DNA of 64,000 bases. It comes from Anticarsia gemmatalis (Eukaryota; Arthropoda; Insecta; Lepidoptera; Erebidae). Numbering within the stretch: the first letter of the stretch is position 1; each line of letters starts with the position of its first letter. Shown in pieces: positions 1 through 12,100 of the stretch. The stretch lies in the NCBI RefSeq assembly GCF_050436995.1, contig NC_134776.1, forward strand, positions 19,013,001-19,077,000, read 5' to 3'. A model generated the notes under the pieces. That model was given only the letters and a program-made list of their open reading frames with translations. It was not told the DNA's origin and ran no database searches. Both the position numbers and the translations under genes were made by a program.

Positions 1-165
1 CAAAAAATGTTAAAACCCCAACATGCGATCTGCTGACAGACGCTAGGAATTTGAAACAATTTTTTTCTGCCCTTAACTACGAGCCAAGTTTTCCACGATT
101 ACGCTACCGTTTGTCATAATAGTAGATTGAAATTTACAATAACTAATTGATTTATTTGTGTACAG

Positions 166-3100
166 GTGTTCTAAAACGATGTTTGCCAACCGTGTGTCGT
201 ACTGGTTGGACACGAAGGGCCCGTCGTTGTCTATTGACGAGGCATGCCTCAGTTCCGCGAGGGCCCTCGAGCAAGCCTGCGCGGCCATCAACCGAGGAGA
301 CTGCGAGTCCGCCGTCGTTGGAGGCTCATACATCGGCCTGCATCCACATTATTACGTGCACTTTGGAAGGTAGACTAACATCATTATTAATTAACATCAC
401 GCCTGTTATACTAGAGTGTATTAACTTACAATATCAATTAACGGCCAGTTTATTTTTCAAATGTAACAACCAAAGTAAAAATTACATTAGATGCAGTTAC
501 ACACACGCTCTTTCGCGCGTGATTATACTTTGGCTGCTTGTTTTGATGAAGAAACTGACCGTAAATAATAATAAATTTAATATTATTAGTCATTAAATAG
601 TAAATGAAATAAGGATCATATAAAATTTCAGCAGGTTTACATATGAGACCTAATCTTTGCCCTGAAGCTTAAATATTACTTACGTTAACTGTTACTGTTT
701 GTTTTGTAGAGTTATCCAACTGAGCAAAGATGGGAAAACAAAAACTTTTGATGAGAACGCCGAAGGTTGTGCCAAATCTGAAGCTATTAACGTCCTGTTT
801 CTTCAGAAGGCTAAAGACGCTCGCAGGTTTGTATTAATATATTTCTTAAAACTTTACAGACGGCTACTTCCTTCCATTATAGAAAAACAATATACTTATG
901 AAAAATGTATAAACGTCTATTTCCTATCGACTATTCTTATGAAAACTTTATAAGCGTCTCTAGGGTATTTCGCAGGAACATTTTACTTACAGTAATTAAA
1001 CGGACTGTCACTATTAAGTACCAACTGTAGAATTTGGCTACAGTACGTTATGTTATTATTAAATTTTACATCGTTCGTGGCGCGAAGATTTAAATTTGAA
1101 AGTGATTTCTATGCTTCGATCTCTGCACCTAGTCTTGGTATATTTGATTCCTGAATGGTACAAATATTGTGTACTTATGTGCCTGATTTAGCCAAGTCAC
1201 TAAGATAACAATAGCGCGATTCTCTAGAGTCGGTACTTTCAAGTATCGAGATTTTGACATCGTAATGTGTAATGATGTCATAATACGTACATACAAATAT
1301 ACTTCCAAAATGGTTTCTACGACACCCGCTAGAGGCGCTGATTGTCGTACAACATTTTTCGATAGTTAGCCGGTTGTTGGGAGTCGACGTTGTAAATTCG
1401 TCATGTTATCAAAGATTAATGAAAATGTGCTCTTCTTGATGAAAAACTGTCTTTTTAACTATCCTATCTTTTACAGAATATATGCTGATGTGTTACACGC
1501 GAAAACAGAGTTTGTAGGAGTAGTAGAAGGAGAAACGGGACCCCAGTACGGATTCTATAGAAAATTAAATGACTCGCTATCCTTCATGAAAACTTTCTAC
1601 GATGAAGCAAGAATATCACCTGACGCGGTGGAATACGTGGAAGCATTTGGCTCTGGTTAGTATTTTTTGACTGCATGTCTGGCGCAGTGGTTAAAGCGGT
1701 TACCTCGCCGCAACAACCGGTTCGAATCCCACCCGAGACAAATCTTTGTGTGATGAGCACGAGTATTTGTTCTGAGCCTGGTTGTCAATTTGTCTATATA
1801 AGTATGTATGAAGAAGTATATATTTATCAGTTATTTGGTTACCATAGTACAAGCTCTGCTTAGTTTGGAATCAAATGACCGTATGTGAGTTGTCCAATAA
1901 TATTAATATTTATATTTATGATATCGAACTGGACTGCCTCTGTTGCGCGGTTGATAGTCGTGTCGTGGTAACACTACAAACAAAGTCCTGAACCCACTGT
2001 AGTTATCTGGTTACAAGTACAAGCTCTATTTAGTTTGTAGTCTAATGACGGGGTATATAAAATGATAAGTATTTTTTTTAATTACCCATTTTTTGTCCCA
2101 TTGCAGGGCAAGGGTCTCCTCCCAAACGAGGGGGAGGGGTTAGGTCTTGAGTCAACCACGCTGGCCAAGTGCGGGTTGGGGACTTTGCATGCCCTCAATA
2201 AATGTATTAAACAAATTTTTAGGCAGGCAAGGTTTCCTCACGATGTTTTCCTTCACCGTTATAGCAACTCATAATTATTTCTAATACACACATAACTTCG
2301 AAAAGTCATTGGTGTGTTGCCTCGGGTTCGAACCCGCAACCACTTGCGTGGTAGGTGCCAACTTAGACCATTCGGCTATCACTGCTCACTTGATAAGTAT
2401 ATAGAGGGATTATTATTGTTGCAGCGTCACACAGAGCCGACAAGGACGAGTTACAGGCTATCGAAGAAATATTCTGTAAGAACAGAGAAGAGCCCCTTCT
2501 CGTCGGTAGTGTGATGTCCAACATTGGCTACGGAGAGGCTGCCTCCACTATATCTGCTATAACAAAGGTACGACATGAAAAGAAAAACCTTTACAAATCT
2601 TATAATCTTGCATTTATAGTATTATATACAACCAATTTTAAAATTGAGAGATAGCTTAGAACCAGAAGATGGACATATATGATATTTTTTAAGCACAAAA
2701 ATGAATCGCCAATGGTATTGCTAAACACGAAACTAAAGTAATTGTTTCCTATTCCACCGAATCAACTAATTGTTTTTGTAAAATTGTATTTAATGTTTTT
2801 ATGGGTACAAATAAATGCGTGGGCGAAACTGCGCGGGTCAGCTATATACTATAAATGCGGAATACTGTATGTTACCCTTTCACGGTTAAACCGTTATACC
2901 ATGAGATGCTATTCTACCGCTTACCTTGTGCCTACCAGTGGGACAAAAATGAAACATTTTCATATTTCAGGTGTTACTAGGCTACCACCACGGCTTAATA
3001 GCAGGTAACTTGAACTGCGATAACCCGCGGAAGGACATCCCCGCTCTGGCCGAGGGCCGCATGCGCATACTGACTGACCACGAGCGCACGCGCCGGTCTT

Positions 3101-6100
3101 ACGCCGCCGTCAACGGATTGTCCATCACCGGAGTCAATGCACATGTGTTGCTGCATGGACATTACAAACCTAAAGTAAGTGTCACTTGTAGATTACTAGT
3201 TCTTTATCTGAGGCAAATTAAAAATTAAAAGATTTTTCTGGGTCTATTACTGCCTCACTACTGGGCAAGGGTATATTTGAAGGTTATGCAGTGAGTCCAC
3301 CATCGGACTAAATGGGCCATACCCTCAAAAAATCCCAGACAAAGTACTGAGACCATCTTTGGTGGGCAAACTTACAGCGAGCTACATTTTGCAACCCGTC
3401 CCAATATGTACAGAATATTAACTTCTTTATCCCATAATATTGAAACTGTAATTGAACTTTCCATCAGTTTGACAATAGTTATATGCAGACTTATAGCAAT
3501 AATCTTTCTTTCAGGACCTGAATCGTTATAAAACCAGTCTTCCGTACTTGGTGACGCTATCGGGCAGACAAGAAGCGGCTGTGGCTTACGCGTTCAATGA
3601 GCTCAAGTCCAAGCCGATAGACCCGGAACAAATAGCGCTATTGCACAAGATACACAGTACCAGCATCTTGGGACATTTGGGCAGAGGATTCATCATCCTT
3701 AGTAAGTTTCACCTTTTCTTAACATTATTTTTTATTGGGTTTAAAAAGATGATAGCTCCAAGAATTGTGCATGTCGTGGGGACTTTTACAAACATACAAA
3801 CAACGGACACAAAGTACAACGAAACCCAAAACAACTATTTGCGATTACACAAATATTTGTTCCGTTTGGAAATCGAACCCTTTCCTCTTGACGCACTGGT
3901 ACCTAGTGACGAAGTTACCACTGCAACCACGGCGCAGCAGAGGCCGTAATTTATCGTCTGGAAGTCCGTAAAATATGTCTGGGCATATCTTATGATACCT
4001 TTTTAGACGATCACAGTATATTAATTCGTCAAGTGCACTAGTATTTTGTTTTCTGATGTAGGTATAACTCCTGCACTACACATTTAAATAAAATATTAAC
4101 AAGTTAATGTTTACATTTCAGAATCGGATGAGAATCAGAACACAGTGACTTTGTGTGAGAGGGCGGAGTATTTCAACGATGTGCGTCGTCCGCTGTGGTT
4201 CGTGTACAGCGGCATGGGCTCCCAGTGGCCCGGCATGGGCACGCAACTTATGGCCATACCTACCTTTGCAGCGGCTATACAAAAGTAAATATTTCATATA
4301 GTTCAAGATTATAGCTGTGTACGTAAACTATTTTACTAGTTTTGCGACAAATGAATTGTGTCAAGAACATGAGTATTTTCTGTGGATGGGTGACCATCTT
4401 GTTCATATCGAGTTCCTCCGTGTTTCGATAGTCACGTTAATTTGTGGGTCCGCGCTGTTATTTTCAAAGATCTTTGACATGGTCCGATAGGCAGTCGCTC
4501 CATGTAAAATACTGGTATTTAGCTGCATCCTGTGAGACTGGAAGGCGACTCTAATATCGTTGAAAGAAATGCTGTTGATTTGTAAGTTGTCTGGATGCGT
4601 TAGGCCATAGCACAAAATATGCCTAAACTAAAATCAGATGGCCTTAATTTATTAATATATGTTTTTTATTACTTTTCAGGTGTAATGAAGTGTTATCACC
4701 GCTAGGTATAGACATCGTCGATGTAATCACGAACCCTGACAAGAAGACGTTCGACAATATCTTGAACTCGTTCATGGGCATCGCGGCCGTGCAGATAGGT
4801 CTCACCGATGTACTGCGAGAGCTGGGCTTGGTTCCTGACGGCATTATAGGTAGGTGCTCAACCTGCAAAACTATATTACTCCAACCTTCACGCCCTTCCC
4901 CGGTGGTATTTCGTGATTTTATGCAAACTCCTTCCCCCCTTTGGCGACGCACGTGATAAATGGCTCGCCCCATAGTTGAATACCAAGATAGGCTTACTTT
5001 TGCTCCGTGTAAGTGAGTGAGTAACCTAATTATATTTATTATAATGTAATAGCTGTAATGCTCAAAATTATTTCTTTTGCACCGAGTAACATAAAAAGTC
5101 ATGCATTTTAAAGAAAAAATATTGAATCAAATTAAATGAGACCACACGGGAAGCATAAGTATTGAAACAAGATCGTTCTACTCGTACTCAGAAAAAAACT
5201 TATGAAGTAACTAACATAAAAAACATATAAACGACTTAAAAATTTCCTTTTTTTAGGTTTGTAAAAATTTAGTTTCCTTTAACTACGGCCATTAGTATAT
5301 TAATGTTAAATATCACAGGTCACAGCGTGGGTGAGCTGGGCTGCGCGTATGCTGACGGCTGTCTGACCGCGCAGGAGATGATCCTTGCTGCGTACAGTCG
5401 AGGAAAAGTGTCCCTCGAGACAAAGTTCATTCGCGGCTCTATGGCTGCCGTCGGCCTGGGCTATGAGCAGGTACATTTTGAAACCTTTTTTCTAGCGCCT
5501 GATGTTGTATATTTATTTAAAGTATAAATGTAGGATCGATGCTCATATTATTATTTTTCATAATTCTATCTAACCTTTCTTTGAGTATACTCAAAGAAAT
5601 GAAATGAAACTGGAACTCTCTTATAACTCAAAACAGTAGTACTATATCGATAATAACTAAAGTGACGTATTAATTTATCTTATACAAAGATCTATAAAGG
5701 TGAACTTAGTGCTAAAAGCATTTTCTGCCAGTCGACGTATTTACAAAATTTTATAATTTTTAGGTTTCAAAACTTTGTCCCCCGGACATCGAAGTGGCTT
5801 GTCACAACGGTCCCGAGTCCAGCACAATATCCGGGCCGGCGGAGTCGATGCGAGAGTTCGTCGCTAAACTCACCTCTCAAGGGATATTCGCTAAGGAAGT
5901 GCCGTGCTCTAACATCGCGTACCACTCGCGGTACATCGCCGATGCAGGTAACATCTTACTAAATGTATCATTAACCAGCTGACCCACGCAACTTCGCTTG
6001 CGTCACAAAAGAGAGAATAGGTCATAATTTTCCCCGTTTAAAACATTTTTTACTGGTGCTCTGCTCCTGTTGGTCGTAGCGTGATGTTGTATAGCCTATA

Positions 6101-9100
6101 GCCTTCCTCAATAAATAGGCTATCCAACAGTAAAATATTTTTTTCAATTTGCACCTGTACTTCCTGTATGGGATAAGCGCGTTCAAATAATCAAACAAAC
6201 TCTTTACTTTTATAACATTAAGTAGTACAGATAACTATACTCTGGCTATTACAAACGTGCGAACTACGTCATAATCAAAAGAATCATAGGAATGTGACAA
6301 TGTATAGCGAGCGAGAGACTCCGATAAAAAGACCTGTTATTATAGTAGCCCGATTTCCTACACTCAGAACTTTCGGTAGTAATGGGTATTCGATGGATGT
6401 ATAAAATTGCTTTGATATTATTTCCTTTACTTCCAGGTTTTCATTTAATATTTCTTACCGAGCCGGTCGTAGCAGGAAATTGCTTCTAAAAACCATTTTT
6501 TTTTCTCTTTACACATACAATTCAAACTCTTTGCATGCCTCTTAATTATGTTTTAATTACAGGTCCAGGACTGCTTAGTCTTCTTAAAAAAGCGATTCCA
6601 AACCCGAAGCCCCGCAGTTCCCGGTGGTACTCCACCTCGGTGCCACAGAGCATGTGGGACGAACCAATGGCGAAGACTTGTTCAGCGGAGTACCTTACCA
6701 ACAATCTACTAGTAAGATCTTATTACTGGCAACACTACTAAATTACGAATCACGAATAATAATACTTGGCAATACTTTTTTCATATAGCATATATTAGAT
6801 TTTAATTGGACATAGTATGTTGGACTGCTCACAAAGCACTGTAATTGTGCAAAAATCTCACCGCAGATTCGGAATTAGTTAGCTAAGTCCGATTTCAGAG
6901 GATGTTGTTGCTGTGTTTAAACGATATTTTTTTTATTTTAAGGCAAATCATTCAGGGGGTTTCCACCAATAGTGTCCTTAAATTTAATAGTATACGTCAC
7001 ACGGTGACGCGTATGTTCAAATTGTCTCATTCATGGTTTACTAATTAACTTCGTGTAAGGTTTGATTAGTTTGTTTGTTGTTTGTCGTATGGTTAGTGGT
7101 CAACCTAGTGTCAAAGTTGTTCAAGCCGCCCGAGAATTAGTTGAAAGTGTTTTGTAACTTATATACAGTTTCAAAATTGTTACACAAAGCTTACATGAAA
7201 TTCATTAGTAACATAGTTAATATATTACATTGAATAATTATAGATGTATTTGTTTATCATCATCAGAGCTCGGTACTGTTCGACGAGACATCGCAGTTGA
7301 TACCTCCTAACGCAGTATTAGTCGAGATAGCACCTCACGGATTGCTTCAAGCTATCCTCAAGCGCTCCATGCCTCCCACTTGCAAAAACATCGCGCTCAC
7401 TAAGAGAATGAGCCCAGACAGCAAGCTGCTAATTCTAAAGGCAGTTGGCGAGTATGTATTACAACTTTGTTACTTACTACTTTCTGAGGTACATTTGGCG
7501 GTAGTTTATCTATTCAATAGCGTTTAAGCTTGAATAGGTAAATATACCGCGAAATGTACCTCAGAAACCGGGCATTAATTAATATAATTTTCTTCAAGTT
7601 TTTAGCTTCAATCCTTTGGAATATATAATAGAAAATACATTGTTTATCGCGCTACAATGAGAGCTAGGTTAAAAGTATTAAATTTGTTTTAAATATTTTT
7701 GTATGTAATTGAAACCAGAAATATAAATAAATGTTACAATATAAAATGTATTCAATCGACGAAAGTGCTACTCTTAATTCTTCTTTTTATGTATGTATTT
7801 CACTTTTTCATGTTTCAGGTTATATTTGGACGGCTTCAATCCCAACGTACAGACCTTATACCCGACGGTTGAGATGCCAGTGTCTACGGGAACGCCGTTC
7901 CTGTCACACTTAGTGCAGTGGGAACACAGCGAGGATTGGTATGAACAATGACCTATCTTAACTCAAGGCTGATACACATATTCAGTTCGGTATTAACCGG
8001 TTTAGCCGGGCGGTAAAACCTAATATGTGTAAATAAACCCGATCGGCACAAACCGAGCAAGTAAATCGAGTCGGTTTTGTTTTTCGATAAAAATTGCAGA
8101 ACCGAATATGTGTGTAGCAAGCCTGACTATTTTTTAAAGCCTTTAAAGCAAATCTATATATATGTATATAAAAATGGAATGCTGTTGGTTAGTCTCGCTA
8201 AAACTCGTGACCGGCTGTACCGGTTTCGCTAATTTTGATCTTGAATTATTTGTGGAAGTCCAGAGAAGGTGTAAAAGGGGGAAAAAATGAAAATGCTTGG
8301 AATTAAATCAAAGCAAGAAAGCGTAAGCGTAGCTGCGCGGGTTAGCTAGTGTATAATAAAATTGCTGGAATTCTATTGCCCTGGGCCTATTAACAAACTG
8401 ACCCAGTCATTCGAGAGCGTGAACTGATTTATACATCTGGTCATACAGTAAGTTCCAAACATATTCATATTAATTTAAATGTTTCAGGCCACTGATGGTG
8501 TACGCTTCTTCATACAAAGTGTCGGCCGCTAGCTGCAATTTCAATGTAACTCTCCACGATCAAGAGAATGCTTACCTTGTGGGAAACAATGTCAGAGGTA
8601 TGTTGGGGTATCTGTTCAATACATATAGAGCTACGTATGTATATATGGCGTAAAACGTAGTCCAACAATTTAATAGAAAGCTAGCATGATGTATCTAGGG
8701 TTTATACCCTAGATACATATATTAAATTAATAATTCAGTGTATGACCAAAATAAAGAAGCCGTTGCAAATAAGCAACGGACCGCTGAGTAGGTTTATTTC
8801 ACATACATTTATTTGATTCGGCATTAATCCGCCTAGCCGGGTGGCACAAGCCCAGCAAGTGAGTCAAGTCGGTTTCGTTTTTTCGGTAAATATTGCCGAA
8901 CGGAATATTATGTGTATAGCAAGCTTTAGACAGCTGTCTGATGACAAAGGTTCTTTTAAATTCTCAGTTTTGTATACTCCCTACTGCCCATGCATCTTAC
9001 ATGAGGCTAGGCTATCTTAGAAGTTGTTAGGGTGTTACGAAAAGTTAATTTGACTTTTGTCTCCTTTCTTGACTAATATTTTCAAATTCGATGCAAAATA

Positions 9101-12100
9101 ACAAAAGTCTAGGTTACGCTGCGGTTTTGATAAGATAGAAAAGATAAAAGTATGTTTAATGTATAATAGAAGACGGGAATTTTTTCGCTTTAATTCCTGT
9201 TTTATTTTAATTGCTCATCTATAACTGTACACCATATACAAACATTCTTACAAGTTAAATCTTATCATAGGTATACAATTTCCTAAAGATAAAATTCTTC
9301 AAATCATGTACTATTATTTCCAGGTAATATACTGTACCCGTACGCCGCCAGTCTGATGCTAGTGTGGGACACATTGGCTATGACGATGGGAGTGCGTAAG
9401 AAGGAGGTGTCGGTTCAGTTCCAGAACCTGTACTTGTACACACAACCCTTGCTGCATGATCGACGACAACTCAAACTTAGCGTGGCCATACAGCGCGCTT
9501 CGGGAAGATTTGAGGTATATTTATATACACTTTAACAAGACAATATAAGACCATGACCGTGGCGGGCTATTGCGTATCTCAGTTGACAACAATTTGAAAG
9601 CCATACGCTGTACATTGTTTTCTCCCGTAGATTGTAGTGATTGACACGTTACGTCAAAGCAGCAATATACTGAATAGTGATCATCAATTTAACGTACACT
9701 AGTTGTCCACTGAGATACGTGATAAGTCCGCAAGGGAAAATACGCGATTCGATTAGATTATTAGATATACCCTACATTAGTGTATTCCTGATTATAACGT
9801 GTACATTTATTTTTATAATAAATTTATTACACGTTTGTGAGTCAAGCGAGTCTCGGGTTCGAGACCCAGATAAATATATTTTATGGCGTATTTAATTTGT
9901 ATTGGAATTTTCTCAATAGCAGCCCAGTCTAGGTGCCCTACCTCGTACTAATTACATGGACCAACATTATTAATAGCGGAACAACAACTTATTTCCTTTC
10001 CTTTTACTTTCGGTTTAAAAAAGCTAATATAAAAATCTCTTTCAGGTTCTAAACGACAACGCGAAAATCATCACTGGCGTTATCTTACCTTCAGCCATTA
10101 AAGTAAGCATGGACGTGGAGGACCAAACAGAAACAAGACATTACACCGCTGATGAAGTGTACGAGATGTTACGACACAGAGATTATGAATACAGGTAATA
10201 TAAATCTATCTATAAAATTCTCGCGTCACAGTTTTTGTTACCGTACTCCTCCGAAACGTCTTGACCGATTCTCATGAAATTTTGTGAGCATATTGAATAG
10301 GACTGAGAATCGGCCAACATCTATTTTCATGCCCCTAACTGAGACACTTTTTTTTTTATTTTTATGGCAAAACAACGTTTGCCGGGTCAGCTAGTATACA
10401 TTATATAGGTAAAACTCTTCCCTTACTGAGTGACCGACACTAACGGATAACGCACAACCGAAAGTACTTAATGTAGCTCGATTCTCTACTACTATCGACT
10501 ACCGACATCTAGTTAGCTATCAAGAAATTTTACACGAACATCTGATCAGCGCCTCTAGCGGGCTCCGTAAAAACTGTTTTGGCAGTACAGTTTAAATGTC
10601 AAACTCTCGATACTCGACAGTACAAACTATACAGAAATATGTATGAAGATTCCTTGGGGAGTGCAGAGAATCATTAACAGAGGATTTTTGTAAATTAAAG
10701 GGAACTATTCCTTTTGGCACAACTAATTTTAATACATGCAAATTAGTGGTATTTAAAACTGATTAAAACTGAATTGAAGATGTTTTGTCAGTTACAATTG
10801 AATTGTTTTGTTAATATTTGAATTATTTTGTTCACAGCGGAGAGTTCCGTGTTATTGAAAGCATTGATAAATCACTGAGTGAAGCGACGTTATCATGGCG
10901 GGACAACTGGGTCACTTTCTTAGAAGGCATGATGCAAGTGATCGCGCTCCGTCAACCCCACCACGCCGTCTCAGTGCCTACATTCATAGGAACCATTCGT
11001 GTCAACGTAAAGACACACAATCAAATCCTAAACAACTCGAACGTGCCTGGAAGTAATTCACAACTAAATGCGAAGTACAGCGAACAACATGATGTCATCA
11101 GGTACTTTGAAAATAATTGATTTTGGATGACTGCGATTCAAATTCAGTGTTAAAATATGTTTTATATAACTACATGGTAGTGAAAAAAGGAGTAGTAATG
11201 AACAAAACACGTTATGATAGCTGACAAATTATGATGTTTCGTTCGACCTTCTAAAGGTAGCCTCATAAATTAGCAGCATCGACTAGTTGATGGGAAAGTT
11301 TGCCTCTACATGGAAAAAACGCTGAAACGCAGTTTGAAATCAAAATATAAAAATAGTCATTCAATAATTTGATCCTACCGAAAATAGGAACCTGTGATGT
11401 CATTATGACGTATTTTTCTACTTACATTATTTCCTATGTTATATTTTGTAATTGACTGGTAGTTAACTTCATATAGAGTTACTAAAATAAAATAACAGCG
11501 GTTAAAATGAACCGCAATTACTTTTTATTATAAAAATCTTATATTTTATCCAGACACGTAGTATGTCGGTGTAAGTTAAATAATATTATAACGATTTGTC
11601 GTTTATCTAATGTTTATTTCTTTTCTATCCAGTTGTGGAGGTGTCACTATTGCGAACTTCAAGTACCAACACTTACCACCTGTCAGTAATAGTACAATGG
11701 ACTTGAAGATATCGAAATTTGTATCCAATTTCGAAAATGGATTAGATGTAAGTATTTGTCATTAACTTCTACTTTTTCCTGCCACGGTACAGTCGGTTTT
11801 TAAAGTAATTACTTACTACCTATTATACCTATACTAATCAATGGCCAATTGAAATTATTATGTCCTTCTAACCGATCTCCGGATAAGGTGGTTAATTTCG
11901 TAAAATAAATACCTACTTGTGTAAAATTCAGTTCCCTACTATTACTCTGTAATCCTCTTTATTCTGAGTGTACTTTAATATAATGTCTTTTGTTTAAATA
12001 AATGATCTTATTCCAGCAACAGCAACAGCAAAAAATTACGAATAACAGTTTACCTTAATTAATAAATATATTACAAAACATTGTATTATTGCCTACAATA

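Larger units (their letters stand above)
166..3174 (+). other. ketosynthase (KS) domain of the FAS-like protein, partial, Cys kept but both His lost
   Basis: Exons 1-5, in-window residues 1-282. The nucleophile region reads SIDEACLSSARALEQA, so the active-site Cys (codon 245-247) is present although the usual DTACSSS context is changed. The first catalytic His of the EAHGTGT motif is Phe (EAFGS, codon 1646-1648). The second His of SNMGH is Tyr (SNIGY, codon 2529-2531). The glycine-rich NSFGFGG loop near the end is NGLSITG. In the family, both histidines are needed to decarboxylate malonyl-ACP and condense. Inference: no condensing activity. The start of KS lies before position 1. Confidence 0.88.
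3515..7938 (+). other. KS-MAT linker and malonyl/acetyl transferase (MAT) domain, catalytic residues kept
   Basis: Exon 6 (3515-3701) is the linker; exons 7-13 are MAT, in-window residues about 346-719. Seen: the entry motif WFVYSGMGSQWPGMG, the nucleophile elbow GHSVGE with Ser at 5324-5326, the AAYSRG segment with the conserved Arg, and AYHSRY with the catalytic His at 5923-5925. EIAPHGLLQAIL and the following LYLDGFNPN and STGTPF segments match FASN closely. This is the best preserved catalytic unit of the protein and could still bind or transfer acyl groups from CoA. Confidence 0.87.
8488..11101 (+). other. dehydratase (DH) domain, catalytic His and Asp replaced
   Basis: Exons 14-17, in-window residues about 720-957. 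The first hot-dog motif, normally YLV-x-H-xxx-G-xxxx-P, reads YLVGNNVRGNILYP, so His is Asn (codon 8585-8587). The second motif, normally NWV-x-F-x-DTMLQ, reads NWVTFLEGMMQ, so Asp is Glu (codon 10923-10925). The substrate-tunnel motif RGYDYGPHF is RDYEYSGEF. Fold-level similarity is clear (YAASLMLVWDTLA, SWRDNWV), so the domain is still made. Inference: dehydration is lost. Confidence 0.85.

Noticed and set aside
1675..1745. Possible tRNA gene (A box and B box present)
   Set aside because: It continues into a SINE body repeated elsewhere in the window, and the cloverleaf stems do not pair well.
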